A DNA stretch of 64,000 bases from Abelmoschus esculentus. Its lineage: Eukaryota; Streptophyta; Magnoliopsida; Malvales; Malvaceae. Location: assembly GCA_035048815.1 (NCBI GenBank), contig JAUCBN010000035.1, positions 8,134,501 to 8,198,500 of the forward strand, in the 5' to 3' direction. The notes under the pieces are model-generated. The model searched no databases and had not been told where the DNA came from. It worked only from the letters and a program-made list of their open reading frames with translations. This document shows positions 54,148 to 64,000 of the stretch, in pieces (the stretch's first letter is position 1; each line of letters opens with the position of its first letter). The translations under genes and the position numbers were made by a program.

Positions 54148-54534
54148 TAAGAACAAGTCAAGTACATAAATAAAATATTTCCAAGTTTATTCCAACTAGG
54201 AGGCTTTCCTCGTGCAATCCAGCTTCGGTCTTTGGGCTTCTTGTCTAGCAACGTTCTCCTTATTTTTCTCCTTAGCTTGCCCACAATATCGTCACTTTTC
54301 CTCTACTGCCTCGGCATCAGGTCCTGCCTCGACCTCAGTTGCTGCCACGACAATACTTTTTCCTATACAGATACAAAAATGCAGTAAAGTTTGCCTTTCT
54401 TGTAAATATTATCTTTAATATCAAAATCCCTAAATAGTTCACATTAAGTACATGCATTGGTTCAAGTAAGTGTAGAATTGGTAATTATAGCCCATGAAAA
54501 GTGTAAAAAGTGACAATGAGTTGAGCACTTATCA
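54147..54534 (-). repeat. 5' LTR remnant of Athila-like element 2 (388 bp)
   Basis: Matches 40001-40388, i.e. the first ~388 bp (minus sense) of the full 3' LTR, starting TGATAAGTGCTCAACTC at 54534. At 54147 it jumps directly to gag; the remaining ~925 bp of LTR, the PBS and the leader are deleted. Right of it GCCAA (54535-54539) and the second half of the copia element follow. Confidence 0.85.
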
Positions 54535-56041
54535 GCCAACAACAATTGATGAAGCCTTGATCATTACAGAATGGCGAGCTGCAGTGATGGATGAATATTC
54601 AACTCTTCTAGCTAACGGTACATGCAAATTGGTCGAAGCTCCTCTTGATCGCAAACTTATTGGCTGCAAGTGGTTATTTAAAGTGAAAAGAAATGTTGAT
54701 GGCACCATCAATCGTTACAAGGCACGATTGGTGGCCAAGGGATGTTCTCAGGTTGTTGGTCATGACTTTACTGACACCTTCAGTCCTGTGGTAAACACCG
54801 CTTTCCTAAAGGGTGATCTACATGAGGATGTGTATATGTGCCAAACACCAGGCTTTGAACAAATTGGTACGAATGTCAATCCAATGGTATGTAAGTTACT
54901 TAAAGCATTATATGGTTTGCGTCAGGCACCCAAAAGTTGGTTTCTTAAAATCAAAGGATTTCTTGAATCTTTGCAATTTCAACATTCCTTAGCTGATGTG
55001 TCCTTGTTTAAGTACATTGCTGGATCACAAGTTACTTACATCATGATATATGTCGATGACATTTTACTCACTTGCAACTCTGAAGATCACATCTCTGAGG
55101 TAAAACACAAGCTGCACTGTCAGTTCTCTCTCAAAGATCTTGGTACCATTGATTACTTTTTTAGGGATGCAAGTTTTTTCGAGTGACACGGGCTTATTTC
55201 TTACTCAAAAGAAATACATTGTTGAGCTACTTGGTAGGACAAATATAATGAATGCCAAGCCAGTTGACACACCTATGGTAGTGTCACCCAAATTAGGAAA
55301 AGTTGGTGGGGATCCTTTTCAAGAAGTCATGCAGTTTCCTAGCATAGTTGGTGCTCTCGTCTATATTTTCCATACTCACCCAAATATTTCCTATGCAGTA
55401 AACAAGCTTGCTCAATACATGCAGTAACCTACAACACTACATTGGAGTGCTCTCAAACGCATCCTACGATACCTTAAAACCATGGAATATGACCTATGGT
55501 TTTCCTCTAATCAATCTACCAAATCAAATGCTAGTCTTACAACTTTTTCGGATGTTGATTGGGGAGTGACGAGGATGATAAAATGTCCATTTTAGGTTAT
55601 TGTGTCTATTATGGTGATCATCTTTTGTCATGGAGTTCAAAGAAACAAAGATTCGTCTCACGATCCACTACTGAGGCTGAGTACAGAAGCCTAGCTGATG
55701 CTACGTCTGAACTGGTGTGGATACAAAATTTGCTTAGTGATATGGGAATTAGAACCTCTGATGCACCCAAAATCTGGTGCGATAATACCAGCACACTGGC
55801 CATGGCTGCCAACCCAGTAATGCATGCCAAGACTAAGCATGTTGACTTAGATCTTCACTTTGTTCGAGAGAAAGTAATGAATCGAACGCTACAAGTGGGG
55901 TATGTTCCAACACCTTGTCAAATAGAAGATGTATTTACTAAACCTTTATCGACTCAGCAATTTGAAACATTCAGGAGCAAGCTTAATATTGTCACTCTCG
56001 ATGCCATAAAAGAACAAAAAGAAAGAAAGAAACGGGGTGAA
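54535..56041 (+). pseudogene. Ty1/copia polyprotein, reverse transcriptase and RNase H (right piece)
   Basis: Frame 1 (54535-55183) has the copia RT start (EALIITEWRAAVMDEYSTLL, CKWLFKVKRNVDGTINRYKA, RLVAKGCSQ), then FTDTFSPVV joined directly to NTAFLKGDLHEDVYM, so about 30-35 codons of the palm are deleted. ALYGLRQAPKSW and the catalytic IYVDDILLT box follow. A frameshift near 55160 moves to the frame with FLTQKKYIVELLGR and GALVYIFHTHPNISYAVNKL (to 55427). A third frame (55559-56047) holds RNase H: SWSSKKQRFVSRSTTEAEYR, WCDNTSTLAMAANP, KHVDLDLHFVREKV. Continues the piece at 38281-39075. Confidence 0.9.
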
Positions 56042-56291
56042 TGTTAAGAAACTATGAAATTGATGCAATAAATTTCAGCACCTGATTAACGTCCTTAAAT
56101 TTAGCACCTGATTAACGTCCTCAAATTCAGCACCATCAACACCCGATTAAGGTCTTCAAATTCAGCACTTTCAGCTAAGGCCAATAAGGGTTTTATTGTA
56201 TATAAATATGAATGTTTATTAAGCTAAAAATATAGACAAGCTTTATATCAATCATCTTCATCTTTACACTATATTTATAAAAAGTTTAACA
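56042..56291 (+). repeat. 3' LTR of the copia element (250 bp)
   Basis: Starts TGTTAAGAAAC directly after the purine-rich AAAGAAAGAAACGGGGTGAA and ends AAAGTTTAACA. TGTTAA and TTAACA form inverted ends. A TATA-like TATATAAATATG lies near 56200. Three short repeats of CACCTGATTAACGTCC/CACCCGATTAAGGTC lie near its start (56080-56150). The 5' LTR is absent. Confidence 0.85.
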
Positions 56292-57385
56292 ACTTGTAAT
56301 GAATCCGACATAAAATAAACCTGACTTAAAATTGATCTATACTCGACTCGAATTGAGTTAAAACATCAAATTGATCTGAAATGACTTATATCTGATTTGA
56401 TCCGACCTAAAACTCATCTCATTATTTGTTTTTACTTTCATACTTATGTTTATATAATTTGGAGTGGGAGAAGTGGGAGACATTTCAATAATGATAAAAA
56501 ATCGATTTATAAACTGAATTTAAAAATATATGTTTCATATATAAATAAATATAATATATATGAAAAATATTTAAAATTATAAATTCTTAATATTAATTAT
56601 ATTAAAAATATGTTAAATATATTTTTTTATGAATTCTCATCCAAATATTTTTTATTTTCTAATAGAATTTTAACTTGTTAGAAATAAAATATATCATACA
56701 GACAGTTTGATAAAATTTGCTTTGGGGTAATCTTATATTCTTCCAATTAAATACTATCACTTTACATTCATGTCTAACAAACCAAATAAAGTAATATAAC
56801 ATTCTCAGTAATATATCGAATAATCTTATATTACAATAATTTTATTCTCAAAGATAATCTTACGTTCTATAAACCAAACTCACTCTTAAAGTATGATTTT
56901 TCCCAGCTCAATAAACGTTTTTTTGAGATTAAATGTCCCTCAAAGTTTTCGACACGATCCATTAAAAAAATAAAACCATATTGAAACGGATACGGATCAT
57001 GATAATAGCTCGGATAGGGATGGAGCAAGCACCATTTTTTAGAAACCCGAGAACCTTTCAGTTGGTGATCTCATGAAAAGTTCAGTTTTTAGTGAAGACG
57101 AATCATTGGACAAATCATACTCAAGAATGATTTCTAGATGAAATAATGTGGTGTATACAACGTGTAATTTTTATTAATATAAAATATTTAATGATATGTC
57201 ATGTAACGACAATTTAATTTTAAACGGTAGAGTGATTTAAATGTAACCATTTTAATAATTAAGTGATCCAAATGTAACCTTTAATAATTAAATGATCTAA
57301 ATGTTACCTTAACTATAATTGAGTGGCCTCCGTTGCACTTTACCCTTATTTTTATTAAAATAATAATTTTTTGGTCTGTAAAAAT
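56292..57385. other. AT-rich intergenic DNA
   Basis: No reading frame or element recognised with confidence. Repeated phrases of the type AATTAAGTGATCCAAATGTAAC and AATTAAATGATCTAAATGTTAC (57220-57310), followed by GAGTGGCCTCCGTTGCACTT, suggest an old, diverged repeat. Confidence 0.5.
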
Positions 57386-57480
57386 AATAATTGAGTTCGG
57401 GAGTCGGTTACGCGTGAGGAAGGGTTAGCACCCCCACAACTCCCAAAAATTGGTACCTAGCCAATTACAAAACATTTTAA
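57386..57480 (-). repeat. Relic of Tat-type LTR (minus orientation)
   Basis: GTTCGGGAGTCGGTTACGCG...CCCAAAAATTGGTACC (57397-57460) is the reverse complement, with substitutions, of the LTR segment at 51557-51606 (GGTACCAATTTTTGGGCG...CCGGCTCCCGAACC) and 42506-42559. Surrounding sequence is too diverged to define an element. Confidence 0.6.
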
Positions 57481-58985
57481 AGTCGAAATTTACAAGTTCG
57501 TATAAAATTTAAATTATTTTCCAATTATGAATTTGATTATATTTTAAAGGTCCCATCACCAGGAGAGTAAATTTTAATCACCGAAAATAATTCTGGAACT
57601 AACTCGTTGCCCTCCTTTAGTAAGACACCGCATTAATTAAGTTTCACTTTTTAATCATGGAAACAAAGAAATTTAGGTGCGTTGAATGCTTTTATTACTC
57701 TATGTTAACGATTATTAACCTAAAATATGATCTATGTAAATTTTACCTATTAAAAGTTAAAGTGAGTATTAAATGTATTTTTATTAATTTAAGTGATTTT
57801 TTTTGAATTTTCTAAAAAGCTCTAACTATAGCAATTAAGTATCTAATCCTAAGGCTTTTATTTAAACTAATAAAAGATAACATATGTTAGAATGAATAAT
57901 AAAAAATAATGCAAAAAATATTTAAGGAAATTGTATCCTTTCCAGAACGGGTCAACACTTATATTTGAGTCGGATTTATAAAGTAAAAGAATATAATAAG
58001 GTAAAAAATAATGAACCCAAAATTTCAATTTATTCTATATATATATTTAAAATTGTTAATTAAAATTAAAAAAAAACTTGACCAAGTTATAAAAAGATTA
58101 TTAAAAATATTTATTAGTGTTCATATCAAAATATAATTAAAAGTTAAATTTTTTAAAAGATGGTCATATTAACAAAAAAAAATAAATGTTAAAAGTTTAA
58201 TAAAAGCGATTGGGCCATTTTAAAATACATGGGTATAAAACCCAAATTTTAAACAACTAAAAATCTTTATTTCAAAAAAGGATAAAATCCCCACTTTAAA
58301 AAAAATTCAAATGTTCTTAGTGTTATTCAAGAATGAAGAGCATTGGGAATGAACTACCGTGTCAGTCGTCGTTGCCGACGGTGAGAATGGAAAAATCTTT
58401 TTGTTTTAAAATTTTTAATACAAATCTCAATTTAAATTGAATAAATTCAAAAAAAAATACTTTTTCAAACTTTGAACGAAATAAATTTTATTCTTTTTCA
58501 CAATATACATCCAATATAAACAAATAAAAAGCAAACCCAAAATAAAAATAAATAAATAAGAAAGAAAGAGATACCTCAAAAAGCTTTTAAGTTCTTATTC
58601 CAATATAAATCGAAGTACAAATCGGAGTATTCTCTAGTGAATTTCGTGTGAATTTTTTGTGCAAGTATTATGTCTAAGTTGTGGTGTGTCTACAAGTGAA
58701 GGAGAAAGCGGTTTATATAGGATTTTTAACTCAAAACTAGAAGAAAAATAATCAAATTTAAATTTCAAAAACTGGTAAAATATTGTATTAAAATCATTGA
58801 TTTGATTCATTTTTTTTCTTCTTCAAATCTCACCAAATCTTGTAATATTCTTTTCCCTTTTTGAGTCAAGTCTCCTCTAATTGATTTCTTTTCCTTTTCT
58901 CTTCAAATCATCTCAAATTGTCTTCCTTCTTCGATTCGATTTTGATTAGCTTTTTCTTTTTTATTTTTTCTGATTTGAGCTAAAA
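57481..58985. other. AT-rich DNA, probable decayed LTR material
   Basis: No gene recognised. A TATA-like GGTTTATATAGG (58710-58721) and pyrimidine-rich stretches (58810-58975) precede the plus-strand Tat LTR relic at 58986 and may be part of the same decayed LTR. Confidence 0.4.
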
Positions 58986-59170
58986 ATCAATGACAACAGA
59001 TACTGATTTTCGGATGTGACGAGGGTGCTAATCTTTCTCCACGCGCAACTAACTCTCGAACCTTTTCTTAAAATGAATCTCTGAGTTTTTTTATGGTGTC
59101 TGGTCTACCTAAATGATCGGTGACGACTTCAATTTTATTATTAAAGAATTAAAGTTTTAAATAAAATCCT
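58986..59170 (+). repeat. Relic of Tat-type LTR (plus orientation)
   Basis: Contains AATGAATCTCTGAGTTTTT and TGGTGTCTGGTCTACCTAAA followed by TGATCGGTGACGACT (59090-59132), the conserved 3' block of the Tat-type LTRs at 42585-42640 and 51625-51680. It lies in opposite orientation to the relic at 57386-57480. Confidence 0.65.
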
Positions 59171-59384
59171 CACACTTTTTAAAATAAACTATGATAATTC
59201 TCTCTCTTTTTTAAATGATTTTAAGTGATAAAATAATACTACATTTGTCCCATTTTGTTTGTCTAGTATTGACTTTTTTTTAAAAAAATAACTTTGACTC
59301 GTTGTAACTTTAAATATATTATTGATAAAAATATAAAAATATATATTTTAGAAACATCTATTAAAGTAGTTTCACTACATTAAA

Positions 59385-59880
59385 ATAGGTTTTCAACGGC
59401 GTTTCTATTACAAACGCCATAAGAGAATGTACAATAGTGGTATTTGTGTAAAAACGACACAGTAAAATGTATATTAGTGGTGTTTGTCTGTCAAACGCCG
59501 CAATGAGATGTATATTAGTGGTGTTTGATAGATAAATGACGCAATTAAGTGTAAATTAGTGGCGTCTTACAAACAAACTAAGAAGCAAACTGGTGGCGTT
59601 TTACTGTACAAACGTTGCAATAAGGTCCACACTAGTGGCGTTTTTTAACAAACGTCGTAATGAGGTGCACATTAGTGGCGTTTTATTTTACAAACGCCGC
59701 AATAAGACCCACAATAGTGGTGTTTTTGTACAAACGCCGCAATAAGACCCATAATAATGGCGTTTTTTATACAATTACCGTAATGAGGTGCACACTAGTG
59801 GGGTTTTAATGTACAAACGCCGCAATAAAACCCACAATAGTGGTGTTTGGTTGTACAAACACCGCAAGTTTATATATCTG
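59385..59880. repeat. Left subterminal repeats of the CACTA element
   Basis: About a dozen copies of AGTGGCGTTT / CAAACGCCGCAATAAG in alternating orientation at about 45-60 bp spacing, e.g. near 59455, 59510, 59560, 59630, 59680, 59725, 59770, 59810 and 59860. Most are one or two substitutions apart. They account for the small overlapping frames seen here on both strands. Confidence 0.9.
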
Positions 59881-60620
59881 ATATTTATCAAAACGCTAAA
59901 ATTACGAGCATTTGGAAATAAACCATTTCCCCCAAATTGGACGCAAAAACCAGAAACCCTTTTTGCCTTGTCGTTCTCTGAAAAATCATCGTCCCCCGCA
60001 GCCGCTTCCTCCATTCAGCGTAGGGTAACCGTCTCCTCCGTCCAACGCAACCACCTCGTCCACAGTCCCCTCCTCTGGTCACCGTAATTTCCTTTATCGG
60101 CCGTCTATGTCAGCAGGTAACTAGTTTCTGTTACTAGAAATAATTGAATCTCTGTTTCTAATCAAAATTATTTATGAAATAAGTGTTGACTGCCAATTTA
60201 ATTAAATTTTTTATTATTAAGTGTTTCAATTTAATTAATTGAATCTCTGTTAAAGATCAGCATTGTTCGAAAAACCCCTCCCCGTTATTCTTTGAGCTAT
60301 TTTTTGACTCGTAAAAAGTTATTTCATGATGCTGACATATTTATGATGCTGCAGTTGATTGAAATATTAAAAATAATTCATTATTGAACTTAAAAGAGGA
60401 AGAACTGGAGAGGTAGAAGTAGGTTTTTTGGTAAGTTATTTAGGCATTGTTGCATGCAATGTTTCAATTTTGCCAATCAATTACGAATCATGGCATCAGA
60501 TGCCAAATAGTAACAAAAATTAAGCTCTTGATCTTGTTAAGGTAATAATATTATTATAGTAGTTAATTCATTATATTTAAATAGTAATATTTATATTTTT
60601 TTAATTGTGTAATTTTCAGG

Positions 60621-61673
60621 ATAAATTTTCTTTAGAGGTCTCGGACGATTATGTGAAGCATGATTTAGGAAAGAAATGGAGAGACCATAAGAGCTTCTTG
60701 AAGAAGACATATTTTAAGAATGATCTGAGCCTTCAAGAGAAATTTCAAAATGTTCCCCCAGAAATACTACGATATCAATGGGAAGATGCAGTCAGGTTTT
60801 GGAGTTCTACAAAAGGGGAGGTAACATCTATTTTTTAAGTAAAATTAAGCATGTTTGTAGATGCAGTTAGGTTGAACTTTAAATGTAATAAAAATTGGAA
60901 ATTAAACAGGAAAGAGAGCGCGTAGGAGTTGCTAGTAGACAAAAACAAAAGTTTACTCACACAATAAGGACGAAGAGCTTTTCTCGCATAGCTAATAAAG
61001 AGGTATTATTTTTTTTCTTAAAGATTACTTTTAATTGTATTACATTAAAGTTAATATTCAAATTTATTATATTTTGTAGCTTGTGACAAATGGTTCTAGC
61101 ATTGGACGGATAAAATAATTCGACATTACTCACACCAAAAAGGATGTCTCTTCAATGAATCCTGAACCTGAAGAAATTCTAGTATATTCATTGCCCTTAA
61201 AATTGTATTATGTTGTAAATAATATTTTCATTTATTATTTTTTCATAAATGATTATTAGATGAAAATGAAGAAAAAAATGACAAAGTTGGAAGCTATGGC
61301 TTAAACTGATGGTTCTGCTAATATTGTTGATATTAAAAATCAAGATTTTGCTGAAGTTTTGGGTCTTGAAAGATATGGCCGAGTGCGTTGTCAAGGATCA
61401 TTCGTGACACTAACTAAATATTTTGGATCAAACCCGTCTCAATACATGCCATCACAAAGTCAGTCTTCTCAAGTGGAAGTTTATCGTTTAAAACAAAAAT
61501 TAACTCAATTCCAAGCAGAGATGGAAGCTAGAGAAACTGAGAGAGAACGGAGAGAAACTGAGAGAACAGCACGAGAAGCAGAGAGAGAAGCAGTATATCA
61601 GAATCTTCAAAAACAATTCCAAGCTATGATGGCAATGCTAAAGCAGAACCAATCAAGGAATCCGTCACCTTAG
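60621..61673 (+). pseudogene. Transposase_24-like (Ptta/En/Spm) gene remnant, at least four exons
   Basis: Exons inferred from frame and GT/AG sites: 60621-60820, 60910-61002, 61080 to about 61175, and 61261-61673. Exon 1 reads VSDDYVKHDLGKKWRDHKS and PPEILRYQWEDAVRFWSS, typical of the plant transposase family associated with Ptta/En/Spm elements. Exon 2 reads RQKQKFTHTIRTKSFSRIA, exon 3 VTNGSSIGRI and DITHTKKD (with a stop after GRIK), exon 4 FAEVLGLERYGRVRCQG and a charged coiled coil rich in ETERERRE near the C-terminus. An in-frame TAA precedes exon 4's conserved part (near 61301). The protein's role in transposition is not established. This copy is broken. Confidence 0.75.
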
Positions 61674-61904
61674 TTGATTTTAAGTTTATTTGGTTTGTAC
61701 TTGTTACTGAAATGATATTTTACTTAAATATTGAATTATATTTCACTTTATTTAATATTAAACTTTAATTTATTTTGATGGTTAAGTAATTTTTATTTAG
61801 TGGATAAATTATATTTTGTTTGTATATATTGTTGTTGGAATACTACATGGATTCTTTTGGTGGTAGTAATAATAATTTAAAATTGATTTTTTACAATGCA
61901 ATAC

Positions 61905-62318
61905 CTATAGCGGCGTTTGGAAAAAACGCCACTATAAACCTGTTAACAACAGTGACGTTTGTAAAAAAGCCAAAATTGTCTTGTACTGTTGTGGCGTTTT
62001 GTTTAAAAAGCATCACATAGTACAGGACAATTGTGGCGTTTTTAAACAAAACGTCACTATAAAAAAGTGAAACAGTGGCGTTTGTATCAACAAACGCCGC
62101 AAAAGTACACGATATGGCGGCGTTTTGTATTACAAACGTCGCTAAAGATCTTGTACTTTAGCGGCGTTTTTTAAAAATAAATACCGCTACCTTTTGCGGT
62201 GCAGCTTTTAGCGACGTTTTTCGTGTGCTTTTTTTAATGCCACTAAAATATTAGTGCTGCTAATAAACGCCGTTATATATCTAAAAAAACATCGCTATAA
62301 ACATGTTTTGCTTTAGTG
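61905..62318. repeat. Right subterminal repeats of the CACTA element
   Basis: Copies of TAGCGGCGTTT / AAAACGCCACTAT in both orientations near 61910, 61955, 61990, 62035, 62075, 62100, 62120, 62165, 62215 and 62270. The repeat unit differs slightly from the left side (GCCACTATAA here, GCCGCAATAAG there). Confidence 0.9.
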
Positions 62319-63690
62319 TTTAAAAATATATATTTTATAAAATTTAAAAAATTAAAATATTTAAAATAACTATAGTCAAAATTTTAAAATTTTGACGAAC
62401 TTCTTATATGAGACAGAGACAATAACATAAAGATTTTTTATCGAAACACCCGCAATGATTTTTTATTTTTACGGACTCAAAAAGATCGTTGTATACGAAT
62501 GTTGTTGCTACGACTACTAATCCCATTTTACATGGCGAAACTAAGCACTTTCAACTGAACTTACATTTTGCTAGGAAAAAGGGAGCAGCTCATGAACCGC
62601 AGATAATTTCTTGATATATCATATAAATGAGTAAAAATCTCCTAAGCGTCCTATCTTAATTTTGTTTTTTGAAATTAAATCATAAATTTTAACTTTAATT
62701 TTTATATCTTAAACTTTAAATTCTAAAAAATATATTTTACCCTAAATTCCTTAAAACTTAGCTACAATCTATAACATTAAACCCGAAATCATAAATCTAA
62801 AAAACACATTTTAACCAAAAAAAAAAGATGCGTGATTAGTTGACAAAAAAAGACGAATTAAATTTAATTAGTTCATTAATTAATCAGATTAGGGGTATAT
62901 TAAAACTCTTATAACGTAGAGTCAACCTCATTAAACTTAATATAAGATGTTAGATTCTGTCATACAAATTAAGAGAACAATATATTCAATTTAATTCAAT
63001 TCTTTTCTTAAAGTTACTCTATATTCGGAATATTAATCGAATTAATTTCATACTCTATATTAATGTTAATTAATATACACACATAATGTACAAGGAATTT
63101 CCTCAGTGTGAAAGAACAAACGAGCTTTAACAATATGGTTTATAGAAAATAATAAAATATTACACTTAATTAAAGAGGAAAAATAGTTGGACCATCACAT
63201 GAATATAATTACTTAACTTCGTCAAATATGATTCCCTCTTCATTATTAGAAACGGTGAATTTTAAACTATTTTATTGCAACAAAACAGACAGACAATTCT
63301 TGTTTATGGATTACACGATCGGACATGATCAGTTATTGCATGTTATTTTATGGTTTAAATTCAAATAAATTTATTTCAAATTCCAATAATCAAATTTTTA
63401 ACAAAACAATTTTTAATAGATTTTGAAATAAAAAAGTAGGTTTCGATCTCATTAATCAAATTTGGGCTGCATTATGAAATTAGTATGCAGAAATCCAATA
63501 TTTTGAACTAGATACATACTTCAGGTACATACAGCATGAATATGAATATAAATTAATCACCGTTTTCATTGACTTTTCTGGTGAGAAATCGTAAACTAAC
63601 CATTTTTATAAAAAAATATATATATAAATCCAGCCTGTTATGTATTGTATTAAATCTCAATTTATTAGAGATTATAGAGGGTGATCGACG
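62319..63690. other. AT-rich upstream region of the extensin gene
   Basis: No gene, element or tandem repeat recognised. It is the only long stretch in the window without clear transposon sequence near a host gene and probably includes the extensin promoter. Confidence 0.5.
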
Positions 63691-63692
63691 AC

Positions 63693-63699
63693 TATAAAA
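63693..63699 (+). promoter_or_regulatory. TATA box of the extensin gene
   Basis: TATAAAA in GACTATAAAAGGGGGAGG, 83 bp upstream of the ATG at 63782. Transcription would start near 63725-63730, giving a 5' UTR of about 55 bases (ACCACCAAGCACCAATTC...). Confidence 0.8.
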
Positions 63700-63781
63700 G
63701 GGGGAGGTACAGGCTGCAAATATCACCACCAAGCACCAATTCTTACATCAATTGTCAGGTTTTAGAGTTGAAGTTGGAGCA

Positions 63782-64000
63782 ATGGGACAGCCAGGGCTGG
63801 TTTATGCCTTGGGATTTTGTCTCCTAATCTCTGCTGTTGCAGCCACCTCTACTCCTTACAAGTATGCATCTCCTCCACCACCACAATATCATTACATGTC
63901 TCCCCCTCCACCTGTGAAAACTCCAACCCCAAACTACCACCATAAATCCCCACCTCATCCATACGAATATAAATCTCCACCACCACCCGTTCACTCACCA
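63782..64000 (+). CDS. Extensin (hydroxyproline-rich cell-wall glycoprotein), N-terminal part
   Basis: Open from the ATG at 63782 to the window end (73 codons, no stop). Residues 1 to about 21 form a hydrophobic signal peptide (LVYALGFCLLISAVAATS), sending the protein into the secretory pathway. Then come typical extensin repeats: Ser followed by Pro4 blocks (YASPPPPQYHYMSPPPP, YEYKSPPPPVHSP) separated by Tyr-, His- and Lys-rich spacers. In this family the prolines are hydroxylated and arabinosylated, and Tyr motifs such as YxY allow cross-linking of the protein in the wall. A TATA box lies 83 bp upstream. No other start is likely, as the signal peptide follows this ATG directly. The gene continues beyond the window. 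This is the only host gene here that looks intact. Confidence 0.9.
   Translation, partial: MGQPGLVYALGFCLLISAVAATSTPYKYASPPPPQYHYMSPPPPVKTPTPNYHHKSPPHPYEYKSPPPPVHSP

Larger units (their letters stand above)
39076..54534 (-). mobile_element. Athila-like element 2, interrupted and rearranged
   Basis: Read on the minus strand: truncated 5' LTR (54534-54147), gag (54147-53360), then foreign and inverted material, then integrase C-terminus (41743-41459), PPT and 3' LTR (40388-39076). Both ends are TGATAAGTGC/...TGATGCATGC, i.e. TG...CA ends. The flanks GCCAG (39071-39075) and GCCAA (54535-54539) are probable target duplications, 4 of 5 identical. Its RT-RNase H-integrase part lies inverted at 51820-53342, and a 10-kb LARD-type element (41744-51819) sits next to it. 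The element split a copia element whose halves match across it. Confidence 0.8.
59373..62318 (+). mobile_element. CACTA (En/Spm-type) DNA transposon, defective
   Basis: The left end is CACTACATTAAAATAGG (59373). The right end, read inward, is CACTAAAGCAAAACATG (ends 62318). Both are flanked by TTT, the expected 3-bp target duplication. About 500 bp inside each end are filled with inverted and direct copies of GGCGTTTnnn/nAAACGCC, the subterminal repeats where a CACTA transposase binds. The interior contains a degenerate intron-containing gene of the Transposase_24 type. At 2.95 kb it is much shorter than autonomous CACTA elements and lacks the main DDE transposase. Confidence 0.85.

Noticed and set aside
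59775..60087. Overlapping 79-99-codon frames on both strands near the CACTA left end
   Set aside because: They begin in subterminal repeats and continue into a GC-richer leader. No domain; reading frames on both strands point to chance.

Overview
The window looks like AT-rich, repeat-dense, heterochromatic DNA of a dicot plant. Evidence: nested LTR retrotransposons of plant-specific lineages (Athila-like and Tat/Ogre-like Ty3/gypsy, Ty1/copia), an L1-type LINE, a CACTA transposon, captured fragments of plant housekeeping genes, and an extensin gene at the right edge. I could not assign a species. The only apparently normal host gene is the extensin, whose first 73 codons are visible.

Layout. 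(1) 1-30 kb: a tandem satellite of about 170 bp, with two alternating monomer types giving a ~340-bp dimer, forms the substrate (about 356-2379, 16814-17086, 25677-27029, 27425-27885, 29140-30098). It is broken by later insertions. The first is a 1.8-kb LTR-like unit with ATATC target duplications (2380-3985 plus 16579-16808), itself split by a 12.6-kb minus-strand Tat/Ogre-like element with 3.4-kb LTRs (3987-16570). The second is an 8.6-kb plus-strand Athila-like element with TAAAC target duplications (17087-25676), whose gag-pol carries one nonsense codon and one 1-base insertion and whose 5' LTR has lost most of its length. The third is a probable copia-type solo LTR rich in a TTTCGATAC motif (27886-29140). 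(2) 30.1-34 kb: a decayed minus-strand L1 LINE (endonuclease, reverse transcriptase, RNase H). (3) 34-38 kb: unidentified sequence, LTR relics and a minisatellite.

(4) 38.3-56.3 kb is the most complex part. A 5'-truncated copia element (38281-39075 and 54535-56291) was split by a minus-strand Athila-like element (39076-54534). That element now contains a 10-kb plus-strand non-coding Tat-like/LARD element (41744-51819), and its RT-integrase segment (51820-53342) lies inverted relative to its gag (53360-54147) and integrase C-terminus (41459-41743). The 3' LTR of the LARD element (48445-51819) holds three adjacent intron-less host gene fragments: a DeSI-like PPPDE protease (48842-49297), a MAU2/SCC4 cohesin-loader homologue (about 49425-50300) and a METTL18/HPM1-like histidine methyltransferase (50350-50795). 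The 5' LTR remnant begins with the last 8 bases of the methyltransferase fragment, which suggests the fragments were already part of the LTR when the element was complete.

(5) 56.3-63.7 kb: AT-rich DNA with two Tat LTR relics in opposite orientation and a 2.9-kb CACTA element (59373-62318) carrying a degenerate Transposase_24-like gene and dense subterminal repeats. (6) 63.69 kb to the end: TATA box, short 5' UTR and the start of an extensin gene.

All family assignments come from recognising motifs by eye. No alignment or database search was run, so percentages and exact ends are estimates except where a boundary was read directly from repeated sequence.
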